Assembly: GCF_030733265.1 (NCBI RefSeq)
Contig: NZ_JASHJI010000007.1
Span: 186,001 to 250,000 of the forward strand
Direction: 5' to 3'
Source of the DNA: Roseibium sp. MMSF_3412
GTDB lineage: Bacteria > Pseudomonadota > Alphaproteobacteria > Rhizobiales > Stappiaceae
Length of the DNA: 64,000 bases
The first letter of the stretch is position 1. Every line of letters begins with the position of its first letter. A model generated the notes under the pieces. The model made no database searches. It saw only the letters and a program-made list of their open reading frames with translations, and was not told where the DNA came from. The position numbers were made by a program, and so were the translations under genes. Below are positions 16,964 to 25,450 of this stretch, in pieces.

Positions 16964-17673
16964 CTTTGCACCTCGCCGCGTTTGGACCAGCGCTCAATGC
17001 GCGTGAAGGCCGCGGAGGAAATCATCGCCAGTGCAAGGTAAATCAGGCACGCCAGGCCAAAGAACAGGAACGGTTCTTTCGTGACCCTGGCGGCAATACT
17101 GGTTTCACGCAGGAGGTCAGAGAGGCCGATGGTGGATACCAGGGCCGTATCCTTCAGGAGGATCAGCCAGAGATTGCCGAGCGCGGGCAGGGCCAGCCGG
17201 ATGAGCTGCGGCAGGATAATCAGTGTCATGGTCTTGAAGCGCGACAGCCCGAGCGCATAGCCGCCTTCATATTGTCCCTGAGGGATACCGCGAAAGGCGG
17301 ACAGAAACGCCTCCGAGGCGAAGGAAGAAAACACCAGCGAAAGTGCGATCATGCCGGCGACGAAGGAATTCACTTCGATGTAGATGTCGAAGCCCATGAG
17401 CTTCAAAAGCTGCTGCAGTCCGATCTGGACCCCGAAAAACACCAGGAACAGCGTCAGCAATTCCGGCAGGCCTCGGAAGATTGTCGTGTAGATATTGGCA
17501 GCCAGCTTGAGGCTTGGCTCGCTGGAGTTTTTTGCGAGCGCGATCAGAAAACCGATGATCAACCCAAAGGGCAGTGTGGCAAGCGAAAGCGAAATGGTGA
17601 TCAGAACACCCTTGGCAATCGTGTCACCCCAGCCATTTTCCCCGAAGGACAGCAGCGTCAAAGCTTCTTCCAT
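16960..17673 (-). CDS. Polar amino acid ABC transporter permease (HisQ-type)
   Basis: 237 residues. Starts with the short hydrophilic leader normal for HisQ/ArtQ subunits, then GVLITISLSLATLPFGLIIG and the sequence FRGLPELLTLFLVFFG; the EAA loop is GYALGLSRFKTMTLIILPQL. Pairs with the HisM-type subunit whose start overlaps its stop. It lies 134 bp downstream of the binding-protein gene, with a strong hairpin in the gap that may lower its expression relative to the binding protein. Confidence 0.92.
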   Translation of the reverse strand: MEEALTLLSFGENGWGDTIAKGVLITISLSLATLPFGLIIGFLIALAKNSSEPSLKLAANIYTTIFRGLPELLTLFLVFFGVQIGLQQLLKLMGFDIYIEVNSFVAGMIALSLVFSSFASEAFLSAFRGIPQGQYEGGYALGLSRFKTMTLIILPQLIRLALPALGNLWLILLKDTALVSTIGLSDLLRETSIAARVTKEPFLFFGLACLIYLALAMISSAAFTRIERWSKRGEVQR

Positions 17674-17754
17674 AAGCCGGCGCTTCTTTCTTTTCTTGTC
17701 GTTGCTGGCCCGGCCACCCCTCTGGCCGGTATTGCGACTTTTGTCGCAAATGAA

Positions 17755-17780
17755 AGCGCGGCGCTGATTTGCGCCGCGCT
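17755..17780 (-). terminator. Intercistronic hairpin after the binding-protein gene
   Basis: A perfect 10-bp stem, AGCGCGGCGC at 17755-17764 and GCGCCGCGCT at 17771-17780, with a 6-nt loop. It lies between the ABC binding-protein gene and its permease genes. On the transcribed strand it is followed only by a broken T-rich tract, so it probably acts as a partial terminator or mRNA-stabilising hairpin that favours the binding protein. Confidence 0.6.
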
Positions 17781-17806
17781 CCTGTTTTCTTCAATGGGCT
17801 GTCAAA

Positions 17807-18583
17807 TCAGCCGCCATAAACGTCGAACGTGAAGTACTTGTCGTTGATTTCCTTGTACTTGCCGTTCGCAAGGATGGCTTCCAGGGCCTTGTTGAACTTG
17901 TCCTTGAGCTCGCCGTCATCCTTGCGGATGGCAATGCCGGCACCTTCACCGTTGATGACCGGGTCCGGGGTCAGCGTGCCGAGGATCTTGCAGCAGGCAC
18001 CGTCGTCGGTTGCCAGCCAGTCGGAAAGCACCACGACATCGTCGATCACGGCATCGATGCGGCCACTGGCAATATCGAGCTTGTACTCATCCGGGGTCGG
18101 GTAAAGCTTGAGGTCGGCCGACCCCAGTTTTTCCTCGGCGTAGTTGGAATGGGTTGTTGACGACTGTGCGCCGAGCGCAATGCCGCTCAAATCCGCATCG
18201 GTGGTTCCGGCGATGCTGGAATCCTTCGGTACGGCAATTGCCGGCGGAGTGTTGTAGTACTTGTTGGTGAAGTCGACCTTCTGCTTACGCTCATCGGTGA
18301 TCGACATGGACGCAATGATAGCGTCGTACTTGCCAGCCTGAAGGCCGGGAATGATCCCGTCCCAGTCCGAGGTGATGAATTCACACTCGACCTTCATCTC
18401 TTCACACAGGGCTTTGGCGATATCGACGTCAAAACCGACGAGCTGACCGTCGGAGGTCAGTGAGTTGAATGGAGGGTAGGCGCCTTCAGTACCGATACGG
18501 ACTTTCGACCAGTCCTTTGCTTGAGCACCACCAACGGCAGCCAGAACAGCAACTGCGGCTGCAGCCATACGCAAAACACGCAT
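17807..18583 (-). CDS. Polar amino acid ABC transporter substrate-binding protein
   Basis: 258 residues. A signal peptide covers about residues 1-22 (ending VGGAQAKD); the mature part is a family 3 solute-binding protein: IGTEGAYPPFN, GFDVDIAKALCEEM, WDGIIPGLQAGKYDAIIASMS with the substrate-Arg region ITDERKQKVDFT. These residues are typical of lysine/arginine/ornithine/histidine-type proteins, though ligand choice is not decided here. The ATG at 18583 follows AGGGGA; a longer in-frame version has no signal peptide at its start. First gene of the ABC-metC operon. Confidence 0.92.
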   Translation of the reverse strand: MRVLRMAAAAVAVLAAVGGAQAKDWSKVRIGTEGAYPPFNSLTSDGQLVGFDVDIAKALCEEMKVECEFITSDWDGIIPGLQAGKYDAIIASMSITDERKQKVDFTNKYYNTPPAIAVPKDSSIAGTTDADLSGIALGAQSSTTHSNYAEEKLGSADLKLYPTPDEYKLDIASGRIDAVIDDVVVLSDWLATDDGACCKILGTLTPDPVINGEGAGIAIRKDDGELKDKFNKALEAILANGKYKEINDKYFTFDVYGG

Positions 18584-18986
18584 TTTTATTTCCCCTAATA
18601 TTTTGTCGCGGCGCAAGCGGGTTCTTCCCGCCTTTTTGCCCGAAGACCCTATTCCATACACTTCGGTCTAAATTTCAAGCATGCCTAACAAAAAAACACA
18701 TTGTAAAACGCGCTTTTTGCGCTTTCTGATTGTGTGCCGATACGGAAAGCACCATTTGGCTGTGCCGCAAGCGCCACGAACCGTGCCGTCCACTGAACGA
18801 TACGGCCCGGCCTGTCGGCGCGGATCTGGAATGCCCGGCGCCTGGACAGATCAATCTTGTTCATCGAATCCATGAAATAGTTGAATTTGTTCGGGCCGTT
18901 CCGACCCTCTAAGCAAGTGTCACCACACAACAGTCACTGTCGCGAACTGGCCTTGTGATGTCCGTTCCCGATATCAGGAGGCCCGA
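18584..18986. other. Divergent intergenic region, ABC operon / GST
   Basis: About 400 bp holding the promoters of the ABC operon (leftward) and the GST gene (rightward). The GST ribosome site GGAGG is at its right end. No operator, RNA gene or repeat was recognised. Confidence 0.35.
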
Positions 18987-19634
18987 ATGACATCCTTCGA
19001 ACTCTTCATCGGAAACAAGAACTATTCGTCCTGGTCGTTCCGGCCATGGATTGCGCTGCGCCACAAGGACATTGCCTTTGAGGAGAAGCTCGTTCCCTTC
19101 GATTTTGAAAACGGCAATCCGGAGTTTCGCGCCTTTTCACCGAGCATGAAGGTTCCGGTGCTCAAGGACGGATCCCTGACGGTCTGGGACAGTCTGGCGA
19201 TCCTCGAATATGCCGCGGAGTGTTTTCCGGAAAAGGGTCTCCTGCCGCAGGACAGGCAAATGCGTGCGCGAGCCCGTGCCGTTTCCGCGGAGATGCATTC
19301 CGGATTTTCGGCGTTGAGGAATGCGTGTCCCATGAACATGCGCCGTCAGGTGGAAGTCATGGACGTGGATGAGGCCGTCAGGGCGGATGTGTCGCGCATT
19401 CTGGACATCTGGAATGAATGCCTGAACGCGTCCGGCGGACCGTTCCTGTTCGGCGACTTTTCGATCGCAGATGCCATGTACGCACCGGTTGTGAGCCGGT
19501 TTGCGACCTATACGTTGTCAGAAGACCCGGTTTTTCAGCAATATCACGCTGCCCTGACAGGGACGCGGGCCTGGCAGGCCTGGGAAGCCGATGCCCTGAA
19601 GGAAACCTGGTACGTCGCCGTCGACGAGGTCTGA
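18987..19634 (+). CDS. Glutathione S-transferase family protein
   Basis: 215 residues. N-terminal thioredoxin-like domain opens with ELFIGNKNYSSWSFRPW, in which a Ser replaces the Cys of glutaredoxins and could be the glutathione-activating residue; KVPVLKDG carries the cis-Pro and the WDSLAILEY stretch matches the glutathione-gamma-glutamyl contact. The C-terminal half is helical, with GPFLFGDFSIADAMYAPV as the GST C-terminal N-capping motif. Preceded by GGAGG. Detoxification or isomerase activity is not specified by the sequence. It is followed at 124 bp by a convergent LysR gene. Confidence 0.92.
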   Translation: MTSFELFIGNKNYSSWSFRPWIALRHKDIAFEEKLVPFDFENGNPEFRAFSPSMKVPVLKDGSLTVWDSLAILEYAAECFPEKGLLPQDRQMRARARAVSAEMHSGFSALRNACPMNMRRQVEVMDVDEAVRADVSRILDIWNECLNASGGPFLFGDFSIADAMYAPVVSRFATYTLSEDPVFQQYHAALTGTRAWQAWEADALKETWYVAVDEV

Positions 19635-19758
19635 GAGGCGCGGACACCGGTTTGGCGGACGGTTCGTTCGTCTGCAGCGGCGATTGACCGGATTGCGGGT
19701 GAGGGGCTCCGTTTCGGGTGCGCCTTGCCTTGAGCCGTGCTTTTGCCGGACGGGCCTG

Positions 19759-20682
19759 TCAGGCGCGCGACTCGAAGGATTGGTCCAGCGCGCCCATCTC
19801 CTTGAAATAGTCCTGCAGCCTGTCAACGAACCGGCGCACCTTGATCGGAATGAAGCGATTGGACGGATAGACCGCGTGGATCGGGTGCGGCGGGTACTGC
19901 CACTCGGGCAGAACAAGTTCCAGCTCACCGGAGGCCAGGTAAGGCTCGATCAGCCAGCGATTGGCAATTGAAATGCCTAGCCCGGCAAGCGCCGCCTGCC
20001 GAAGGGTCGAGGAGTTGTTGACGATCATCGCCGGATTGATCTTGATCGACAGCTTCTCGCCCAGTGTGCTGATGAACGGCACCCGGTCCCCCGTCGAGAT
20101 GTTCTTGTAGAGCAGGTAGTCATGCTCCGGCAAATCGGCCGGATGCCGCGGACGGCCCTTCCTGTCCAGATATTCCGGCGAGGCGACCAGGCAGCGCTGC
20201 GCGACGCCGAGCCTTCGCACGATCAACCGTTCGTCCCTGATTTCGCCCATCCGGATGGCGACATCCAGCCGTTCCTGGATGACATCTACGAACTGGTCGG
20301 ACAGGGAAATATCCAGCAGAAGGCAGGGATGCTCCTTCTTGAAACGGATGAGAAAATCGGACAGTACGCTCTCCGCAAATCCGAGCGGCAGACCGATCGA
20401 GAGCGGACCCGACATCTGTGTCTCATCGCTCTGGATCGATCTGTCGGCTTCAACCAGTCTATCCAGAATATCGCGCGCATAGGCGTAGTAGCGTTCACCG
20501 GCCTCGGTCAGCTGAAGTTGCCGCGTCGTTCGATTGAGCAGACGCGTGCCGAGCTGGTCCTCAAGACCGCGGATCTGTTGGCTGATCGCCGGCTGGGACA
20601 CCCCGAGATGTTTGGCGGCAGCTGAAAAGCTGCCGAGATTGACCGATTGAACGAAACCGGAAAGCGCGCTGAGTTTGTCCAT
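19759..20682 (-). CDS. LysR-family transcriptional regulator
   Basis: 307 residues. Helix-turn-helix in the first 60 residues (SFSAAAKHLGVSQPAISQQI, then LEDQLGTRLLNRTT) followed by the periplasmic-binding-protein-like effector domain of the CrgA/AaeR-like subgroup (LDVAIRMGEIRDERLIVRRL). Divergent from the Tat-exported metallo-hydrolase gene, with two overlapping dyads in the gap, so it most probably controls that gene and itself. The inducer is unknown. Confidence 0.92.
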   Translation of the reverse strand: MDKLSALSGFVQSVNLGSFSAAAKHLGVSQPAISQQIRGLEDQLGTRLLNRTTRQLQLTEAGERYYAYARDILDRLVEADRSIQSDETQMSGPLSIGLPLGFAESVLSDFLIRFKKEHPCLLLDISLSDQFVDVIQERLDVAIRMGEIRDERLIVRRLGVAQRCLVASPEYLDRKGRPRHPADLPEHDYLLYKNISTGDRVPFISTLGEKLSIKINPAMIVNNSSTLRQAALAGLGISIANRWLIEPYLASGELELVLPEWQYPPHPIHAVYPSNRFIPIKVRRFVDRLQDYFKEMGALDQSFESRA

Positions 20683-20721
20683 GGGGTCTTGTTTCCAACG
20701 GTTGACGGTTCGTCGATATAT

Positions 20722-20747
20722 ATAAATGACGCTTATGAGTTTTATAA
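20722..20747. promoter_or_regulatory. Overlapping LysR-type dyads
   Basis: ATAA-N7-TTAT at 20722-20736 is followed, sharing the TTAT, by TTAT-N7-ATAA at 20733-20747. The first has the T-N11-A form of LysR boxes, and both are in the 179-bp gap between the divergent LysR and metallo-hydrolase genes. Binding by the adjacent regulator is inference. Confidence 0.45.
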
Positions 20748-20861
20748 GGTTGGCCGCTCTTTAAAAACAAATTGAATGAAACAATTTTCAGGAGGCCCCG
20801 CCGGTGTCACGGTTGGCGGCCCTCAAATGCATCATCTTCAGGTCAAGCCGGGAGGCAGTTC

Positions 20862-21857
20862 ATGACCCAATCCAATTTCTCTCTTTCCAGACGTTCCCTT
20901 TTGGGTGCCGCTACTGGCGCTGGCGCAATCGCAGCTGCGGGCGGTGTGACGCTTGTGGGTGGCGCCGCGAATGCCGCGGCCCCGAAAGCCGGCGCGCCGA
21001 TGGCCGGAGCCCTGCGCTACAAGGTGGGCGACATGGAAGTGACCGCGCTGCTGGACGGTTACCTCGATGTTACGCCGGAAGTGGTCGTCGGTTACGACGC
21101 TGCAGAAGGCAAACGGCTGAGAGATGCCGCGCTGATCGATGGCGAAGCTCTTCGCATTCCCGTCAACGCCTACCTGGTCAACACGGGTGATCGGCTTGTC
21201 CTCGTAGACGCGGGCACCTCCGATGCGCTCGGTCCGACCATGGGACGTCTGCCGTCGGCGCTTGAGGCAGCGGGTGTGTCTCCGGATCAGATCGATGCCA
21301 TCCTGATCACGCACATGCATCCCGATCATCTGTTCGGAGCCGTCGATGGCGATGGCAACCGTGTTTTCGCCAACGCTGAACTCATGCTTCCGGAAACCGA
21401 CAATGCGTTCTGGTTTGACGACGCGGCCATGAACGGCGCACCCGAACAGTTCAAGCCTTTCTTCCTGGGTGCACGCAAGGCAGCGGACGCCTACAAGGGC
21501 AGCCAGACGCTGTTTTCGGGCGACAAGGAACTGATGCCGGGTGTCAGCGCGATGGCGCTTCCGGGCCACACGCCTGGTCACACAGGCTACGTTTTCGACA
21601 GCAATGGCGAAACTCTGGTGATCGCGGGCGATATCATCCACATGACGGTTTATCAGTTTGACCAGCCGGGTTGGGGTATCGGTTTCGATATCGATAGCGG
21701 CAAGGCAGCCGAGACCAGAAAGTCATTCTTCGATCAGGCCGCAAGCGACAAACTGCTCTTTGCAGGGGCGCACATCCCGTTCCCGGGTATGGGCCGGGTC
21801 GCAAAGGACGGCGATGCCTATCGTTTCGTGGCTGCCGGTTGGCCCTACGCCTATTGA
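20862..21857 (+). CDS. Tat-exported metallo-beta-lactamase-fold hydrolase
   Basis: 331 residues. The N-terminus carries a twin-arginine signal (SRRSLLGAA, Arg10-Arg11, then a hydrophobic Ala/Gly run to about residue 40), so it is exported folded to the periplasm. The zinc motif HMHPDH is at 151-156 and later ligands are in LPGHTPGHTGY and VIAGDIIH. This is the MBL subgroup that includes quorum-quenching lactonases and other periplasmic esterases; the substrate is open. The ATG at 20862 follows GGGAGGCAG; a 30-codon upstream extension would hide the Tat signal. Divergent from a LysR gene. Confidence 0.88.
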   Translation: MTQSNFSLSRRSLLGAATGAGAIAAAGGVTLVGGAANAAAPKAGAPMAGALRYKVGDMEVTALLDGYLDVTPEVVVGYDAAEGKRLRDAALIDGEALRIPVNAYLVNTGDRLVLVDAGTSDALGPTMGRLPSALEAAGVSPDQIDAILITHMHPDHLFGAVDGDGNRVFANAELMLPETDNAFWFDDAAMNGAPEQFKPFFLGARKAADAYKGSQTLFSGDKELMPGVSAMALPGHTPGHTGYVFDSNGETLVIAGDIIHMTVYQFDQPGWGIGFDIDSGKAAETRKSFFDQAASDKLLFAGAHIPFPGMGRVAKDGDAYRFVAAGWPYAY

Positions 21858-21871
21858 TGAATTCGACCTTG

Positions 21872-21895
21872 AGCCCGGCAGCGTGCTGCCGGGCT
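21872..21895. terminator. Bidirectional terminator between MBL gene and moeA
   Basis: A perfect 11-bp stem, AGCCCGGCAGC at 21872-21882 and GCTGCCGGGCT at 21885-21895, with a GT spacer (four unpaired bases in practice), between two convergent genes. It abuts the moeA stop. U-runs are weak on both sides, so efficiency is uncertain. Confidence 0.6.
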
Positions 21896-23172
21896 TACCT
21901 TATGCCGAAGCCGGAAAAGGGCAGGTAGGCGACCATGTCACCTGCCTTGATTTGCGTGGCGTCTTCAGGGATCTCGATCAGGCCGTCCGCCTCACGCAGT
22001 CCCGTGATCAGCCCGGAGCCGTCGCGCATGAATTTCCTGGCCACCTGCCTGCCTTCGTCATCGGTTTCCAGATAGCCCCGGTAGAACTCCCGGCGATCGG
22101 GTTTCTTTTTCGCAATGTCGAACCCGGCCGGAACCTGAAAACTCTGCGGCTGGAGGAAATGCCCGCCCGCGAGCACGCTCAGGACCGGCCGTGCATAGAG
22201 CAGAAAGCAGACCATAGCGGCAACCGGATTTCCCGGAAGACCGAGAAAAACAGAGGATCCGATGGTCCCGAACATCATCGGTCTGCCGGGCTTGATCGCC
22301 AGTTGCCACATGTGCTGCTGCCCGAGCCGGTCGAGCGCTTCAAGCATGTGATCTTCTTCTCCGCGGCTCGCCCCGCCCGTCGTCAAGATGACATCGAACC
22401 GGTGTGACGCGTCACGCAGGGTGCGTTCGACGAGTGCCTTGTCATCCTTCAGGATACCGAGATCTTCCGTCTCGACCGGGGCGATCGCCGACAGACCGCG
22501 CAGCAGGAAATGATTGCTGTCATAGACATCGCCGACCGTTATCAGGTCACCGGGGCGGCGCAATTCGTCTCCGGTCGAAACAAGTGCGACCCTGAGCTTC
22601 CTGTAGACGCTGATGTCCGGCTTGCCCGTCGACGCGACAGCCGCAATGTCCTGGGGGCGCAGTCTTTGACCGGCCTTCAGGATCGATGTGCCGGCGGAGA
22701 CGTCTTCACCGGCTTTGCGGCAGTTTGCTCCCGCTTTCAGGCCTTGTGGAATGATGACGAAGTTCTCGCCGTCCTGCGCGTGGGTTTCGCAGTCCTCCTG
22801 CATTGCAACGGTGTCTGAGCCGGGCGGCATCACGGCACCGGTGAAAATCCTTGCCGCAGCCCAGGGTCCCAGCACGATATCACTCGCGTGACCGGCGGCG
22901 ACGCGCTGATTAAGCCGGAAAAATCCGCCGGCCTCGTCGAAATCCGAATGCCGGAACGCGTAGCCGTCCACGGCGGAATTGTCGGCGAGGGGAACGTCGC
23001 GCGGTGCCGTCACGTCTTCTGCGAGGATCCGCTCAAGCGCGTCTTCGAGACGGACGGTTTCAACCTCCGCGATCGCCGACAACCTGTCCTTCAGGATGCC
23101 GAGCGCCTCGTGATGCTTCAGCCGGTCCTTGTCGTGCAGAAAGCAGTCGTCCAGAAGCCGTTTCGCGGTCAT
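21895..23172 (-). CDS. moeA: Molybdopterin molybdotransferase
   Basis: 425 residues, full MoeA architecture. The N-terminal part contains PLADNSAVDGYAFR, the MoaB/MogA-like domain contains VSTGDELRRPGD and DVYDSNHF and the metal/MPT-binding TTGGASRGEEDH, and KPGRPMMFG with LPGNPVAAMVCF closes the active site. It inserts molybdate into adenylylated molybdopterin. Last gene of the fdhD-mobA-mobB-moeA operon, overlapping mobB by 4 bp. Confidence 0.96.
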   Translation of the reverse strand: MTAKRLLDDCFLHDKDRLKHHEALGILKDRLSAIAEVETVRLEDALERILAEDVTAPRDVPLADNSAVDGYAFRHSDFDEAGGFFRLNQRVAAGHASDIVLGPWAAARIFTGAVMPPGSDTVAMQEDCETHAQDGENFVIIPQGLKAGANCRKAGEDVSAGTSILKAGQRLRPQDIAAVASTGKPDISVYRKLRVALVSTGDELRRPGDLITVGDVYDSNHFLLRGLSAIAPVETEDLGILKDDKALVERTLRDASHRFDVILTTGGASRGEEDHMLEALDRLGQQHMWQLAIKPGRPMMFGTIGSSVFLGLPGNPVAAMVCFLLYARPVLSVLAGGHFLQPQSFQVPAGFDIAKKKPDRREFYRGYLETDDEGRQVARKFMRDGSGLITGLREADGLIEIPEDATQIKAGDMVAYLPFSGFGIR

Positions 23173-23690
23173 CGTTCCACCCTCTTCAGATCGAGGTGAC
23201 GCTCAATGAAATCCGCCATGGACGGAACGTCGTCCAGATCGAAGACGGGCAGCGTTTCGCCTGGCAGGGCGTGATCCGAGGCGATGGCCATGATATTCGG
23301 ATCCTGCGGGGCGAGGGCTCCGCGATCAACGGTTTCCAGGCGGCGTGCCTCAATCTTCGGATGATCCTCGCGCTTGTAGCCTTCGATCATGACAAGATCG
23401 CAGGGGGCGAGCCGCGCAAGAATGTCCGCGAGCGATGGTTCGTCCTCCTGCCTCAATTCATGCATCAATGCCCATCGGCGCCCGGAGACCAGCGCGACTT
23501 CGCTCGCACCGGCTTCCCGGTGGCGGTAGCTGTCCGCGCCCGGCTTGTCGATATCGAAATTGTGGTGCGCGTGCTTGACGGTGGACACCTTGAAACCACG
23601 TGCCGTGAATTCCGCAACCAGCCTGGTCACCAGTTGGGTCTTGCCGGAATTCTTCCAGCCGGTGATACCGAAGACGGGTGTGGTTGTCAT
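23169..23690 (-). CDS. mobB: Molybdopterin-guanine dinucleotide biosynthesis adaptor protein
   Basis: 173 residues. P-loop GWKNSGKTQL at about 11-20 and the family motif VKHAHHNFDIDKPGADSYRH; MIEGYK(R)E is the MobB switch-like segment. A GTP-binding accessory that assists MobA in making the bis-MGD or MGD form of the cofactor. Overlaps mobA upstream and moeA downstream by 4 bp each. Confidence 0.95.
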   Translation of the reverse strand: MTTTPVFGITGWKNSGKTQLVTRLVAEFTARGFKVSTVKHAHHNFDIDKPGADSYRHREAGASEVALVSGRRWALMHELRQEDEPSLADILARLAPCDLVMIEGYKREDHPKIEARRLETVDRGALAPQDPNIMAIASDHALPGETLPVFDLDDVPSMADFIERHLDLKRVER

Positions 23691-24340
23691 GAGAAGCGCG
23701 CACTCAGCGTATTGCGGACGGTCGCCAGATCGTCTGGCTTGTTGGCATTGAAAAAGGGATCGAGGCCCGTTTTCCGGTCTAGTTCGAAGGACACTTCGAC
23801 ACTGTCGTGCCGGTCAACGAAGGCAAGCACCTTTCCGCTTTGCCCGGTCTCAAGCCATGTGTGAAGATCGTCTTTCAGCCTGACGGGCCAGAGCCCGAAT
23901 ACGGGGTGAAGTTTGCTCGACGAAGAGGCCAGCGCGATGACCGGAGCATCGGCCGGAACCGCAGAGCATAAGCGCTCGACGAGATTCGTCGGAAAAAACG
24001 GTGTATCCCCGGCGACCGAGATCACGTGGCTGACGCCGGGCATATTCTTGTCTGCATAGGTCAGTCCGGCCAGGACGCCTGCAAGAGGCCCCGCAAATTC
24101 ACCGACCGGATCGGGAACGACGGGTAGCCCGAACTGTGCAAAACGATCCGGGTCTCCATTGGCGTTGAGAACGATGTCGGGAACCTGTGTTGACAGCCGG
24201 GTGAGGATGACGTCGAGCATCGACTTTCCGCCGATATCAAGAAGGCTCTTGTCGCCGCCGCCCATGCGCCGCGACTGTCCGCCTGCGAGGACGCAACCGA
24301 GCACCCTGTCTGTGGTCAAGGCTTCGCGCTTTGCCATCAT
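23687..24340 (-). CDS. mobA: Molybdenum cofactor guanylyltransferase
   Basis: 217 residues, the usual size. The nucleotidyltransferase signature LAGGQSRRMGGGDKSLL lies at about 18-34; VAGDTPFFP carries the metal-binding Asp. It attaches GMP to Mo-molybdopterin, giving the MGD cofactor used by formate dehydrogenase and DMSO-reductase-family enzymes. Overlaps fdhD and mobB by 4 bp. Confidence 0.95.
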   Translation of the reverse strand: MMAKREALTTDRVLGCVLAGGQSRRMGGGDKSLLDIGGKSMLDVILTRLSTQVPDIVLNANGDPDRFAQFGLPVVPDPVGEFAGPLAGVLAGLTYADKNMPGVSHVISVAGDTPFFPTNLVERLCSAVPADAPVIALASSSSKLHPVFGLWPVRLKDDLHTWLETGQSGKVLAFVDRHDSVEVSFELDRKTGLDPFFNANKPDDLATVRNTLSARFS

Positions 24341-25215
24341 TGCGCTGCCAGGCTCCCTTTTCGTTTTGATTTTTCCGGTTCGTCTTCTGCGGTTTCGGGA
24401 TCCATGTCGAACTCTATGCGTTCAGATCCCGCCAGGGCCACGAACCTTTTCCCCCTTGCGCGGCCGATAAGGGTCAAGCCTGCCTGCTGCGCCAGTTCGA
24501 CCCCCCAGGCTGTAAATCCGGATCGCGACACGAGGATGGGGATTCCCATCATGACGGTCTTTATCACCATCTCCGAAGTCAGCCGGCCTGTCGTATAGAA
24601 GATCTTGTCGCCCGCCGGGATGCCGTTCAGCACCATCCACCCGGCAATCTTGTCGACTGCATTGTGCCGTCCGACGTCTTCCATATAGACGAGCGGCCTG
24701 TCTTCCTGGCACAGAACGCAGCCGTGGATTGCGCCGGCTTCCAGATAGAGGGACGGCGTCGTGTTGATTGCCTTGGTGAGACTGTAAAGCCAGGACGTTC
24801 GCAACCTTGCGTTCGCCGGAAGCGAGGCTGTTTCAAAACCATCCATGACATCGCCGAAAACGGTCCCTTGCGCACATCCTGACGTGCGCACTTTCTTTTT
24901 CAGCTTTTCCTCGTAGTCGGTTTCCCGTTCGGTTCGAACGACGACAACGTCAAGATCCTCGTCAAAATCGATATCGGTCACGACATCATCGTCTGCCAGC
25001 ATGTTCTGATTCTTCAGGTATCCCACCGCAAGCAGATCGGGATGATCGCCGATGGTCATCATCGTGACGACTTCTTGCGAGTTGAGATAAAGGGTCAGGG
25101 GCTTTTCGGTCACGACCCTTGTTTCAACCGATTTGCCGTTTTGATCGATACCGGTGACCGTCGTTGAAAGCCTGGCATCCAGCGGGTCGGGTTTCAGCAC
25201 ATAAGGGCCTGACAA
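24337..25215 (-). CDS. fdhD: Formate dehydrogenase accessory sulfurtransferase
   Basis: About 292 residues. FdhD hallmarks are EKPLTLYLN, GYLKNQNML, MEDVGRHNAVDKIAGW and IFYTTGRLTSEMVIK. It transfers sulphur from a cysteine desulfurase to the Mo-bisMGD cofactor before insertion into formate dehydrogenase. There is a CxxC (GCVLCQ) just before EDVGRHNAVDK, whereas the upstream position that carries CxxC in the enterobacterial protein shows a single Cys (SGCAQG). No ATG start is in frame; TTG at 25215 is preferred because TGGAG precedes it, with TTG at 25233 as the alternative. No formate dehydrogenase genes are in the window. Confidence 0.92.
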   Translation of the reverse strand: MSGPYVLKPDPLDARLSTTVTGIDQNGKSVETRVVTEKPLTLYLNSQEVVTMMTIGDHPDLLAVGYLKNQNMLADDDVVTDIDFDEDLDVVVVRTERETDYEEKLKKKVRTSGCAQGTVFGDVMDGFETASLPANARLRTSWLYSLTKAINTTPSLYLEAGAIHGCVLCQEDRPLVYMEDVGRHNAVDKIAGWMVLNGIPAGDKIFYTTGRLTSEMVIKTVMMGIPILVSRSGFTAWGVELAQQAGLTLIGRARGKRFVALAGSERIEFDMDPETAEDEPEKSKRKGSLAAQ

Positions 25216-25450
25216 AGGCGCATAACTCCACAACAGATTGTTCTGGAGAGACTATGGGACGCAGCGGGGAAAGGGCAAGGTCTTAACTGCGCAAATTGCC
25301 GTCTGCCCGGCGCGACCGCCGGGAACGGCAACAGGTGCTTGAAAGCAGAAGGTTTGCGTTCCGGAAACACCGACTGGACTGGGTGTGTTTTCCGGAAGGT
25401 ACGTCTTGCGCATTGCGATCGGTCTGGCGGCGGCAATGCAGCGATTCGGT

